Origin: JABWBP01 sp964522165
Lineage (GTDB): Bacteria; Calditrichota; Calditrichia; RBG-13-44-9; J075
Direction: 5' to 3'
Assembly (NCBI GenBank): GCA_964522165.1
Contig: CAZFVV010000008.1
Span: 1 to 64,000, forward strand
Length of the DNA stretch: 64,000 nucleotides
The translations under genes and the position numbers were made by a program. Of the stretch, positions 43,112-51,715 are shown piece by piece. The notes beneath the pieces are model-generated. The model worked only from the letters and a program-made list of their open reading frames with translations. It had not been told where the DNA came from and did no database searches. Each line of letters begins with the position of its first letter. The stretch's first letter is position 1.

Positions 43112-44671
43112 ATGCAAAGAGTTTCCATGTTTACATTCGTTCTATTTTTGAGTGTATCGACGTTCCACATGGCCCAATCGGTAGGGGATTTCCGAACGCA
43201 AAACAGCGGCGACTGGAGCAGCGCCCAGATCTGGCAACGGTTTAACGGCTCATCCTGGGTGAACACGGCCACGCCGCCAACCGGCGCTGAAACCATTACC
43301 ATCCTGGAGCCGGACTCGGTATTTGTCAACGTTGCGGTTTCCATTACCGATACCCTCATCAACCGGGGAATTGTTGAAGGAAACAACAATCTCACCATCG
43401 CCAACGGAGGAGTGTACCAGCATGACCGCGACGCCGGGAAAATACCCCTTTCTACCTGGGCGCAGGGCTCCACGCTTCTCATGACAGGCGTTACGGCCAC
43501 CGCTCCCGAGGACCGGGATCAGGATTATTACAACATGACATTCAATACGCCCGGTCTGCTTGCAAATCTTAATATGAACCTGAACAACAATACCATTGGC
43601 GGCGATATAAGAGTCATCAATACCGCAGCGAATCGCTGGTATTTAACCACGGCGCTTGCCACCGATACTTCCATCGTTACAATTATGGGCGATGTATTCG
43701 TTGAGGGCGGCGCGTTTTCCGTACATGGAACCAGCAACGCCCAGACTACCTTTATCATACACCATTACGGCAATATCGAGGTAACCGGCGGGAATTTCTC
43801 GATTACACGGGGTTCCCAGGCGAACGGAACCACCACCTGGTATCTCTATGAAGGCAATTTTTCCATGTCGAATGCGACCACCAATAATTCCAATGTAACA
43901 CCTGGCGGCGCCAAATTTGTCTTTGCGAAACCAGGGGGAACACAAAACCTGGCGCTCTCGAATGTGACATATAATACGAATGCCATCCCCTTTCAGGTTG
44001 AAAGTAGTACAACACTCGATATGGAATCTAACGAACTTGCCGGCAGCGGCGTCTTCACATTAAATGCGGGAGCTACCCTGGCCACGGCTCATGCCGGCGG
44101 GATAGCCGGTGCGCTGCAGACCACTGGTACCGTCACCTTAGATGAGGGAGCGAGCTACACCTTCGACGGAACCGTTGCGCAGGTCACAAGCGCGCTGATG
44201 CCTAATACTGTGAACAACCTGACCATTGACAATGCAGCAGGTGTAACATTATCACAGGAAACGACGATTAATGGGGTGCTCAGACTGATTTCAGGCGTTT
44301 TCAACAATACTATCCCCTTTACACTTGGACCGAACGGATCGATTTCCTATGAAGGAGGAAGTCTCCTGATTCCGCTCGCGATTGAATCGGATGAGCTGAA
44401 CATTCCGAAGTCGTTCTTTGTGGAGCAGAACTATCCGAACCCGTTTAACCCATCGACGAACATACGGTTCGGCCTGCCTTCGGTGTCCTACGTGACCGCC
44501 AAATTATTCAACGTGCTGGGGCAGGAAGTTGCTACCCTGTTCGAAGGCCGGTTAAATCCCGGGCAGCATGAACTTCAGTTCGATGCGGAAAATTTAAGCG
44601 CCGGCGTTTATATCTACCGCATCCAGGCGGGAGATAATGTGGCCATGAAGCGGATGGTGCTGCTGAAATGA
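43112..44671 (+). CDS. T9SS-sorted cell-surface protein (single-module paralogue)
   Basis: A 519-aa exported protein. The signal peptide ends near 'FHMAQS', and the N-terminal 'SGDWSSAQIWQRFNGSSW' segment is of the kind that opens G8-like or adhesin-like domains. One copy of the ~170-residue module follows ('YQHDRDAGKIPLSTWAQGST', 'NATTNNSNVTPGGAKFVF') that occurs twice in the next gene. The C-terminal T9SS domain reads 'VEQNYPNPFNPSTNIRFGLP' then 'SAGVYIYRIQAGDNVAMKRM'. An AGGAGGT box precedes the ATG. The ligand is unknown; the position in the pectin locus suggests a surface polysaccharide-binding role. Confidence 0.8.
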   Translation: MQRVSMFTFVLFLSVSTFHMAQSVGDFRTQNSGDWSSAQIWQRFNGSSWVNTATPPTGAETITILEPDSVFVNVAVSITDTLINRGIVEGNNNLTIANGGVYQHDRDAGKIPLSTWAQGSTLLMTGVTATAPEDRDQDYYNMTFNTPGLLANLNMNLNNNTIGGDIRVINTAANRWYLTTALATDTSIVTIMGDVFVEGGAFSVHGTSNAQTTFIIHHYGNIEVTGGNFSITRGSQANGTTTWYLYEGNFSMSNATTNNSNVTPGGAKFVFAKPGGTQNLALSNVTYNTNAIPFQVESSTTLDMESNELAGSGVFTLNAGATLATAHAGGIAGALQTTGTVTLDEGASYTFDGTVAQVTSALMPNTVNNLTIDNAAGVTLSQETTINGVLRLISGVFNNTIPFTLGPNGSISYEGGSLLIPLAIESDELNIPKSFFVEQNYPNPFNPSTNIRFGLPSVSYVTAKLFNVLGQEVATLFEGRLNPGQHELQFDAENLSAGVYIYRIQAGDNVAMKRMVLLK

Positions 44672-44684
44672 TCCGGCCATGCGA

Positions 44685-44774
44685 TGTGTTCGTGTGTTCG
44701 AGTGCTCATGTGTTCAGGTGTTTTCCGAAGGAATCCCAGATGGCCTGGATAAGTTACTCGAACACACGAACACA
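44685..44774. repeat. Inverted heptamer-like repeat (TGTGTTCG family)
   Basis: TGTGTTCGTGTGTTCGAGT at 44685-44703 and its exact complement at 44756-44774 form a 19-bp perfect stem around a 52-bp centre. It lies between two paralogous T9SS genes, 57 bp before the second start. The low-complexity GTGTTCG words resemble the heptamer arrays seen elsewhere in this window. Confidence 0.75.
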
Positions 44775-44831
44775 TAAGCACAAAGAAATCATAATTAACC
44801 CTTAAGCCATAACAAAACGGAGGTAATAGCT

Positions 44832-47093
44832 ATGAAAATAACCAGGTACGCAATGTTGGGAACATTCATCGGAATATTCTTGTTTGGGTATGCCCTCTCG
44901 CAGCAGACGGGCGACTACCGTTCTGCCGCAACCGGAAACTGGAGTGCGGCGTCAACCTGGGAGGTGTTCGACGGGGTAAACTGGGTTCCGGCTGCCACTC
45001 CCCCCACGGGAACCGAAACTATTACGGTGGATGGAGTAGATACCGTAGCGGTGGATGTTGCCGTGGCTATTACAGGATACCTTGCGGTAACGGAAACCGG
45101 CGTTCTCGGGATTACCAGTGGTTCGTTGGCGTTTGGCAATGGCAGCACCTACGAGCACGCCCGTGACGGCGGCAGCGTACCGCCATCCACATGGGAGACG
45201 GGTTCGACTGCCTTGTTTACCGGTATAACCGCCACAGCGCCGGACAACCGGGGGCAGGACTACTATAACCTCACCTTCAATACGCCAGGCCTGACTTCAA
45301 ATCGCGATATGAGCCTGGATGGCAATACCATCAGCGGGGATATTACCGTCATCAGCACCGGTTCGGCTCGCTGGCAAATGGTGGGCGGATCATCCGGAAC
45401 GGTCACAATTATGGGTGATGTAATTGTCCAGGCCGGCCAATTTGCTACCCAGGGCACAGGCAGCGCCACGGATGTCATTGTCGATCACCATGGTAGTATC
45501 AACGTAACCGGCGGAAACTTCTCTATCAGCAGAGGGTCGCAGGGCAGCGGCTCGGGGACAACAACCTGGTATTTACACGAAGGAAATTTCTGGATGTCGG
45601 ACGCGACGACCCAAAACTCCAATCCGACGCCGGGAAATGCAAAGTTTGTCTTTGCAAAAGGTAGCGCGCAGCAACTCGCTTTTGTCAATGTTACCTATGG
45701 AGGCGGCGACGTCCATTTCGAGGTTTCCGATACGACCACGCTGCAAATAACCCAGAATTTCGCCGCCAACGGCCTTTTTGTGAATAAGGGTGTCATTGAA
45801 ACGCTTGGAACGCTTACATTCCTGGATGGAGCGGTTTATGAACACGCCCGCGACGGCGGCAGCGTACCGACCGCTACCTGGGAAACAGGTTCCACCGCTT
45901 TGTTTAGCGGCATCACCGCCACCGCTCCCGATAACCGGGGACAGGATTATTACAACCTCACTCTCAATACGCCGGGTCTAACCTCCAATCGTGATTTGAG
46001 CCTGGACGGTAATACCATCGGCGGAGATATTACCGTAATCAACACCGGTTCGGCTCGCTGGCAGATGGTTGGCGGATCGTCCGGGACCGTTACCATTATG
46101 GGTGACGTCATTGTCCAGGCCGGTCAATTTACTACCCAGGGTACAGGTAGCGCTACGGATGTCATTATTGATCACTATGGCGATATCAATGTCACCGGTG
46201 GTAATTTCTCTGTTTCCAGGGGCTCGCAGGGAAGCGGTACAGGAACGACAACCTGGAATTTACACGTTGGGAATTTCTCGATGTCGGATGCTACGACACA
46301 GAATTCAAATCCAACCCCCGGGAATGCAAAATTTGTCTTTGCCAATATCGGGGGAATGCAAAATTTGACGCTCTCGAATGTGACGTATGGAGGTGGTGGC
46401 CTGCCGATTCAGGTTGATAGCGCTGCAACAGTGAACATGGAATCAAGCGTAGTTGGTGGCAACGATATTTTCACCCTGTCTAATCATGCAACCCTTGCAA
46501 CAGCGCATGTGGGTGGAATTGCCGGGGCGCTGCAAACCACCGGCGCTATCACGCTTAGCCAGGAAGCCAACTTCACCTTCAACGGAACCGCTGCGCAGAT
46601 CACAAGCACTGAGATGCCTGATACTATAAACGACTTAACAATTGACAACGCCGCCGGGGTAACACTCTCCCGGGAAACGGAGATTAACGGAGTGCTTAGT
46701 TTGGTAGCCGGGGTGTTCGACAACACCATACCCTTCACGCTGGGACCAAGCGGATCGATAGCGTATTTGGGAGGAAGTCTCCTGTTCCCGATCGTTTCGA
46801 TTGAGGATCCATTGCCCTCTTTAATCCCGGCGGAGTTTGCCCTGTTTCAAAACTATCCCAATCCTTTCAATCCCGCAACCACCATCCGCTATCACGTGCC
46901 GAAACAGTCCCGGGTTATTATAAAGGTGTATGATGTAGTTGGGCGCGAAGTGGCGGAATTGGTTAACGATGATCACGCTGCCGGCGCTTACACAATCACC
47001 TGGAACGCCCGGGAGTATGCCAGCGGCGTGTATTATTACCGGATGTCGGCAGGGGATTTTGTGTCCGTGCGGAAACTCGTTTTGATGAAGTAA
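44832..47093 (+). CDS. T9SS-sorted cell-surface protein with an internal duplication
   Basis: A 753-aa paralogue of the 43112 protein. It has a signal peptide, an N-terminal 'ATGNWSAASTWEVFDGVNW' domain and then two copies of a ~170-residue module (about residues 107-276 and 335-504). The copies are almost identical in protein ('EHARDGGSVP', 'GSARWQMVGGSSGTVTIMGD') but carry many synonymous differences. A shared C-terminal third and a T9SS domain ('FQNYPNPFNPATTIRYHVPK', 'ASGVYYYRMSAGDF') follow. GGAGG precedes the ATG. Purifying selection on both copies suggests that module number matters, as in adhesins or surface-layer binding proteins. Confidence 0.82.
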   Translation: MKITRYAMLGTFIGIFLFGYALSQQTGDYRSAATGNWSAASTWEVFDGVNWVPAATPPTGTETITVDGVDTVAVDVAVAITGYLAVTETGVLGITSGSLAFGNGSTYEHARDGGSVPPSTWETGSTALFTGITATAPDNRGQDYYNLTFNTPGLTSNRDMSLDGNTISGDITVISTGSARWQMVGGSSGTVTIMGDVIVQAGQFATQGTGSATDVIVDHHGSINVTGGNFSISRGSQGSGSGTTTWYLHEGNFWMSDATTQNSNPTPGNAKFVFAKGSAQQLAFVNVTYGGGDVHFEVSDTTTLQITQNFAANGLFVNKGVIETLGTLTFLDGAVYEHARDGGSVPTATWETGSTALFSGITATAPDNRGQDYYNLTLNTPGLTSNRDLSLDGNTIGGDITVINTGSARWQMVGGSSGTVTIMGDVIVQAGQFTTQGTGSATDVIIDHYGDINVTGGNFSVSRGSQGSGTGTTTWNLHVGNFSMSDATTQNSNPTPGNAKFVFANIGGMQNLTLSNVTYGGGGLPIQVDSAATVNMESSVVGGNDIFTLSNHATLATAHVGGIAGALQTTGAITLSQEANFTFNGTAAQITSTEMPDTINDLTIDNAAGVTLSRETEINGVLSLVAGVFDNTIPFTLGPSGSIAYLGGSLLFPIVSIEDPLPSLIPAEFALFQNYPNPFNPATTIRYHVPKQSRVIIKVYDVVGREVAELVNDDHAAGAYTITWNAREYASGVYYYRMSAGDFVSVRKLVLMK

Positions 47094-47110
47094 GCATATT
47101 TGTTGCTGTC

Positions 47111-47232
47111 ATTTTTTGACAGGATAAATCCGCGACAATTATCGAGGCAGGCAGTATTTACCGGATTAGATTTGTCCTGTTCATCCTGCCCCAGGGAAGG
47201 GGTGGCTTGTGCCATAAGTCCTGTCAAAAAAT
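47111..47232. repeat. Inverted repeat of the TTTTTGACAGGAT family, copy 1
   Basis: ATTTTTTGACAGGA (47111-47124) pairs exactly with TCCTGTCAAAAAAT (47219-47232). The same right arm recurs at about 53703 and 60273. It lies directly before a strong terminator and the PL9 gene. It is of unknown origin and probably a small dispersed palindromic element. Confidence 0.75.
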
Positions 47233-47237
47233 ATCTA

Positions 47238-47266
47238 CCTGGCCGCTGGAAGCGGCCAGGTTTTTT
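47238..47266 (+). terminator. Rho-independent terminator
   Basis: CCTGGCCGCT-gga-AGCGGCCAGG followed by TTTTTT: a 10-bp GC-rich perfect stem with a 3-base loop and a six-T tail. It ends transcription from the T9SS surface-protein genes and insulates the PL9 gene. Confidence 0.88.
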
Positions 47267-47298
47267 ATCAAAATTTATATCAAGCGGCAGGTATTTGT

Positions 47299-48843
47299 AT
47301 GATGAAAACAATCATCCTTTCAGTTCTGTGTCTTCTGATTTCTACTTATCACTTTTACGGCCAAATCTACGTTGCCCCAAATGGTGATGACGCCAATCCC
47401 GGTACGTTACAACAGCCGTACGCCACATTTCCCAAAGCCATTTTAGAAGCCATGCCCGGCGATACGATCTATGCCCGCGGCGGCGTTTACGATATAATAA
47501 ATACGATAACAATCACGGCGGTAAAAAGCGGAACAGCAGACCAGCTTTACACTTTAACCGCATACAATGATGAAGTGCCCATTCTTGATTTTTCAGCGCA
47601 GCCGCTGGGATCCAAAGGCATCAGCCTGCGCGCTAATTACTGGCATTTCAAAGGATTGCAGATAACCGGCGCCGGCGACAACGGTATGGAGATCGACTTC
47701 GGTTCCCATAACATTATCGAACAATGCCAGTTTTACCGGAACCGGGATAGCGGCCTGCAGCTAAGCCAGGGCTCTTCGTTTAACCGTGTCATCAATTGCG
47801 ATTCATATTTTAATGCCGACCCGCCGGACTATGCCGACGCGGATGGTTTTGCGCCCAAGCTAACGGTGGGCGACAGCAACTATTTCTACGGCTGCCGCGC
47901 CTGGGTCAACTGCGATGACGGGTGGGACGGTTATTTGCGCGGTGCGGATGATGTAACCACGATACTGGAGAATTGCTGGACCTGGGGCAACGGTTACCTG
48001 GAAGACGGCAGCGACCCCGGTCCCCAGGCGAATGGCAACGGTTTCAAGATGGGAGGCGGCGACAACAGCAACAGCGATTTATTGATGCACCATGTTACCC
48101 TCATCAATTGTGTCGCTTTTTCCAATAAAAGCAAGGGATTCGATCAGAACAACAATGTCGGTTCAATGACCTTGTTTAACTGTGCCGGCTACAAAAACCA
48201 GGCTGCTAATTATAGAATCCAACGCCCGCTGAATCCCGGGCAGATATTGACAATCAAGAATAGCGCTTCTTATCAAGGGAATGTGCAGTTGGGAAACTTT
48301 GCGGTGCAGGAAACAAATAGCTGGCTTCCGCCCTTTGTGGTAACGGCTGACGACTTTTTGAGCCTGGACAGCAGTTTCTCTTCCGCGCCGCGCCTGCCCG
48401 ATGGCAGCCTGCCGGAAATAGAATTTTTGCACCTCGCCGAGGGCAGCGATTTAATTGATGCCGGGGTAGATTTGGGATTGCCCTATTACGGCGCAGCGCC
48501 CGATCTCGGCGCTTTTGAGAGCAACTATCCAACCGCTATCGGCGATTACTACGCCCTTCCCGGAGACTTTGAACTGTTTCAGAATTACCCGAATCCCTTT
48601 AATCCCACTACAAATTTGGGATTTGGGATTTGGGATTTCGGATTGGTAGAATTGAGGATTTACGATATGGCCGGGCGGTTGGTGAAAACCCTGGTTAATG
48701 AGAAAAAGGCCCCCGGCAACTATGTCGTGCAGTGGGATGGCCGGGATGAAACGGGCAGGCTGGTGTCAACCGGCGTCTATTTCTACCGGCTCCAGGTGGG
48801 CAATGGAATTATTAAAACGAATAAGATGCTGTTTATAAAATAA
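47299..48843 (+). CDS. PL9-like pectate lyase with T9SS sorting domain
   Basis: A 514-aa secreted right-handed beta-helix lyase. The signal peptide ends 'HFYGQ'. The opening 'IYVAPNGDDANPGTLQQPYA' is typical of family PL9. The calcium/catalytic region is visible: 'DADGFAPKLTVGDSNYF', 'NCDDGWDGY' (Asp cluster) and 'GNGFKMGG', whose Lys corresponds to the catalytic base in PL9. It cleaves polygalacturonate by beta-elimination, yielding the unsaturated ends that GH105 removes. The C-terminal T9SS domain is 'FQNYPNPFNPTTNLGFGIWD', where heptanucleotide repeats have altered the usual 'IRFxLP' strand. ATGATG offers two starts one codon apart. Confidence 0.88.
   Translation: MMKTIILSVLCLLISTYHFYGQIYVAPNGDDANPGTLQQPYATFPKAILEAMPGDTIYARGGVYDIINTITITAVKSGTADQLYTLTAYNDEVPILDFSAQPLGSKGISLRANYWHFKGLQITGAGDNGMEIDFGSHNIIEQCQFYRNRDSGLQLSQGSSFNRVINCDSYFNADPPDYADADGFAPKLTVGDSNYFYGCRAWVNCDDGWDGYLRGADDVTTILENCWTWGNGYLEDGSDPGPQANGNGFKMGGGDNSNSDLLMHHVTLINCVAFSNKSKGFDQNNNVGSMTLFNCAGYKNQAANYRIQRPLNPGQILTIKNSASYQGNVQLGNFAVQETNSWLPPFVVTADDFLSLDSSFSSAPRLPDGSLPEIEFLHLAEGSDLIDAGVDLGLPYYGAAPDLGAFESNYPTAIGDYYALPGDFELFQNYPNPFNPTTNLGFGIWDFGLVELRIYDMAGRLVKTLVNEKKAPGNYVVQWDGRDETGRLVSTGVYFYRLQVGNGIIKTNKMLFIK
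48614..48641 (+). repeat. Heptanucleotide repeat (ATTTGGG)x4 inside the PL9 sorting domain
   Basis: Four consecutive heptamers, ATTTGGG three times and ATTTCGG once, encode 'LGFGIWDFG' in the T9SS domain. They replace residues that in sibling domains read 'IRFGLPSVS' or 'IRYHVPKQS'. A period of 7 is not a codon multiple, so the peptide repeats only after 21 bp. Confidence 0.8.
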
Positions 48844-48877
48844 GGAAGGCTGTAACACTTTAGCGAAGCGAAAAGGA

Positions 48878-48935
48878 CGTATCCCGTATTGCGTAATGCG
48901 TAATATGAAATGCGCAATACGCAATACGGGATACG
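48878..48935. repeat. Inverted TATTGCG/CGCAATA heptamer array
   Basis: Left arm 48878-48900 and right arm 48913-48935 match at 22 of 23 positions and are built of TATTGCG-type heptamers. Further CGCAATA units run up to the start codon of the PL1 gene at 48947. A related array is at 55657-55721 and a single unit near 50343. It resembles the short tandem heptamers seen in spacers of cyanobacteria and other phyla. Confidence 0.8.
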
Positions 48936-48946
48936 CAATACGCAAT

Positions 48947-50308
48947 ATGATCCATACTGCCTACACAAAATTCACACGCCTGCTGGCCCCACTCCTCCTG
49001 GCCGCTTGCTGCATCCAGGCGCAGCAACTGGCGTTTCCCGGGGCGGAAGGATTCGGCCGCTTTACTTCCGGCGGGCGCGGCGGTAGCGTATGGGAAGTAA
49101 CCAACCTGAATGACAGCGGCCCCGGCAGTCTTCGCGCCGCTATTGAAGCCGGCGGCCCCAGAACCGTGGTCTTCCGGGTCTCCGGAACTATTGAACTGAA
49201 ATCCGAACTGCGCATAAAAAACGGCGATCTGACCATCGCCGGCCAGACCGCGCCGGGAGACGGCATTTGCATCCGGGATTACCCGTTGAATATCCATGCG
49301 AATAACATCATTCTTCGCTACATCCGCGCCCGCCTGGGGGATGTGCATAAACTGGCTGAAGACGCCGCCAGCGGTTATTTTCAGAAAGATATTATCATTG
49401 ATCATTGCTCTTTTAGCTGGGGAACGGATGAAGTGCTGACGATCCGCGATAACGAAAACAGCACCGTGCAGTGGTGTATCATCAGCGAAAGCCTGCACCA
49501 TTCCTATCATCGCAAAGGCGAACATGGGTATGGCGGTATTTGGGGCGGTATGGGCGCTTCCTTTCATCACAATCTTTTAGCCCATCATGCCAGCAGAAAT
49601 CCCCGTTTCAATGGCAGCCGCTACAACCATCAGCCTGAAAAAGAAGTGGTGGACTATCGCAACAATGTGATTTACAACTGGGGTTTCAACAGCGCTTACG
49701 GAGGGGAAGCCGGGCAGCAAAATCTAATAGCAAATTATTACAAGTACGGACCGGCCACGAAACCGAAAGACCGGATTGCAGAGCCCTGGGACAGCAAGGG
49801 AAAATGGTATGTCAGCGATAATTTTGTGTATGGATTTCCGGAAATCAGCGCGGATAACTGGGCCGGCGGAGTGCAGGGAGAATATCGAGATTCTGTGCGG
49901 GTTGATGTGCCCCATCTCTCCGCACCGGTTACCACTCAAACCGCGGAGGAGGCCTACAAACTGGTCCTGGCGAATGCCGGGGCGATATTACCCAAACGGG
50001 ATTCGGTAGATTTAAGAATTATCCAAGAGGTCAAGAGCGGAACGGCAACTTATGGTGGTGTATGGGGTAGAGGGTCGGGCATTATTGATTCTCAAACGGA
50101 AATCGGCGGCTGGCCCACCCTCCGTTCTGCTCCTGCCCCTCCGGATAGCGATCATGACGGGATGCCGGATGCCTGGGAAGTTGAGAGTGGATTAAACCCC
50201 GCCGATCCCGCAGACCGCAACGGCGATCGCAACGGCGACGGTTATACCAATTTGGAGGAGTATCTGAATTCGTTAACGGGGCCTCGGAAGGATGCGCAAA
50301 CACGTTAA
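48947..50308 (+). CDS. PL1-like pectate lyase with C-terminal calcium-binding repeats
   Basis: A 453-aa exported polysaccharide lyase. The signal peptide ends 'CCIQAQ'. 'AFPGAEGFGRFTSGGRGG' and 'VTNLNDSGPGSLRAAIEA' are the standard front of bacterial PL1 lyases, and 'IIIDHCSFSWGTDEVLTI' and 'NPRFNG' (catalytic Arg region) lie in the beta-helix. The tail 'DSDHDGMPDAWE' plus 'NGDGYTNLEEYLNS' is a thrombospondin-3/dockerin-like calcium-binding motif. Longer in-frame starts to 48896 would only translate the heptamer repeat, so ATG 48947 is preferred, although the repeat leaves no good ribosome site. It depolymerises pectate outside the cell. Confidence 0.9.
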   Translation: MIHTAYTKFTRLLAPLLLAACCIQAQQLAFPGAEGFGRFTSGGRGGSVWEVTNLNDSGPGSLRAAIEAGGPRTVVFRVSGTIELKSELRIKNGDLTIAGQTAPGDGICIRDYPLNIHANNIILRYIRARLGDVHKLAEDAASGYFQKDIIIDHCSFSWGTDEVLTIRDNENSTVQWCIISESLHHSYHRKGEHGYGGIWGGMGASFHHNLLAHHASRNPRFNGSRYNHQPEKEVVDYRNNVIYNWGFNSAYGGEAGQQNLIANYYKYGPATKPKDRIAEPWDSKGKWYVSDNFVYGFPEISADNWAGGVQGEYRDSVRVDVPHLSAPVTTQTAEEAYKLVLANAGAILPKRDSVDLRIIQEVKSGTATYGGVWGRGSGIIDSQTEIGGWPTLRSAPAPPDSDHDGMPDAWEVESGLNPADPADRNGDRNGDGYTNLEEYLNSLTGPRKDAQTR

Positions 50309-50381
50309 GGAGATCGGATTGTAAGGGGGATTGGTTTCGTATTGCGTAACTCGTACGGAATAACCAAATATCTCTGAAAAT

Positions 50382-51650
50382 ATGAACTACAGAATTATGA
50401 CATACTTGTGCGCAACCCTGGTCTTGCTGGCTGGCATCCACACCGCCGCGGCATCCGGACATGCGGACATCATCGTCGATCAGAACGGGAACGGCGATTA
50501 TACCACCATTGCCGGGGCAATTGAGGCGCTGCCGATGTTCGCCTACCAGCGCGTGATTATTTTGGTCAGGAATGGCATTTATGAAGAGAAACTGCGTCTC
50601 GATCAAAATTACGTGACCCTGTGGGGTGAAAACCGCGACAGCACTATTATCCGCTTCAGCATATTGCGCTCGGATTGGGAAAAAAATAAAGACCACCTCG
50701 GCCCGGCGGTGCTCAATATTTTTGGCGATGATGTGGTTCTCGACAATCTGACTATCGAGAATACTCAGCCGGAGATCGGCCCTCACGCTTTTGCGATTTA
50801 TGGCAGGGGTACCCGCATGATTATCACCAACTGCAACGTCATCAGCAAGGGCGGTGACACCGTTTCCCTGTGGAATTACAAGGAAGGGATGTATTACCAC
50901 GCCAACTGCTATTTTGCCGGGGCGGTGGATTTTGTCTGCCCCCGCGGCTGGTGTTTTATCCGCGATTCACAATTCTACGAAGCCAAACAAACCGCCGCCC
51001 TCTGGCATGACGGGCACTATGACCCGGACCAGAAATTTGTCATTATCAACTCGGATTTCGATGGGGTAGAAGGGTTCAGCCTGGGGCGCCACCATTATGA
51101 GGCGCAGTTCTACCTGCTAAATTGCCGCTTTTCCGCGAACATGGCCGATCAGCCGATATATCTCCACACTTATGACGATCCCGCCAAAAACAATCCCTAC
51201 TACCACGGTGACCGAAACTACTTCTTCAATTGCAGCAAAACAGGATCGGCGTACGCCTGGTATGGCGACAACCTGAATAAAGCGCCCGGCAGCCCCTCCC
51301 CGGAGGAGATCACCCCTGCCTGGACTTTTAGCGGCAGGTGGGACCCGGAAAACAAGAATCCCATAACCGTAACCGGCTATGCCATTGATGACAAATCTGT
51401 TATCCTGACTTTTAATGAAATTGTAAGCGTACGTGGGGAACCGCGCTTCCAAAGCCGGTTGGGAAAAGAATTTCGCATCGTTAAACACCGCTTTACTGAT
51501 ATCAATAAGTTGATGTTTGCAGCGGAAGCGGAAATCCAAAAAGAAGACCTTGCCGGGGAACTGCGTTTGCAAAGCGGGGATATTATCGCCTCCATTGCCG
51601 GCGTTTATGAGCGGTCTATCGGATCGCCTTTTATAATCGTTAAAGGTTAA
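50382..51650 (+). CDS. CE8 pectinesterase
   Basis: A 422-aa exported pectin methylesterase that removes methyl groups so that the lyases and polygalacturonase can act. The signal peptide ends 'TAAASG'. Family marks are 'DYTTIAGAIEALP', 'VRNGIYEEKL', 'YEAKQTAALWHDG' (conserved Gln) and 'GAVDFVCPRG' (catalytic Asp of the usual GxVDFIFG). 'LGRHHYEAQFYLLNC' stands where most members have 'LGRPW', so one conserved position differs. Residues ~345-422 form an extra beta-sandwich ('VTGYAIDDKSVILTFNEIVS'), a Big/SwmB-like module. It follows the PL1 gene by 73 bp. Confidence 0.9.
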   Translation: MNYRIMTYLCATLVLLAGIHTAAASGHADIIVDQNGNGDYTTIAGAIEALPMFAYQRVIILVRNGIYEEKLRLDQNYVTLWGENRDSTIIRFSILRSDWEKNKDHLGPAVLNIFGDDVVLDNLTIENTQPEIGPHAFAIYGRGTRMIITNCNVISKGGDTVSLWNYKEGMYYHANCYFAGAVDFVCPRGWCFIRDSQFYEAKQTAALWHDGHYDPDQKFVIINSDFDGVEGFSLGRHHYEAQFYLLNCRFSANMADQPIYLHTYDDPAKNNPYYHGDRNYFFNCSKTGSAYAWYGDNLNKAPGSPSPEEITPAWTFSGRWDPENKNPITVTGYAIDDKSVILTFNEIVSVRGEPRFQSRLGKEFRIVKHRFTDINKLMFAAEAEIQKEDLAGELRLQSGDIIASIAGVYERSIGSPFIIVKG

Positions 51651-51656
51651 AAGATA

Positions 51657-51691
51657 GGAGTGCAATCCCGGCTGATCCGGGATTGCACTCC
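51657..51691. repeat. Perfect 15-bp GGAGTGCAA-type hairpin
   Basis: GGAGTGCAATCCCGG-ctgat-CCGGGATTGCACTCC. Hairpins beginning GGAGTGCAA also start at about 57194 and 58972, with different inner words. It may serve as the terminator of the pectinesterase gene although no T-run follows. Confidence 0.8.
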
Positions 51692-51715
51692 GTCAACGGA
51701 AAAATACGGAGCCCA

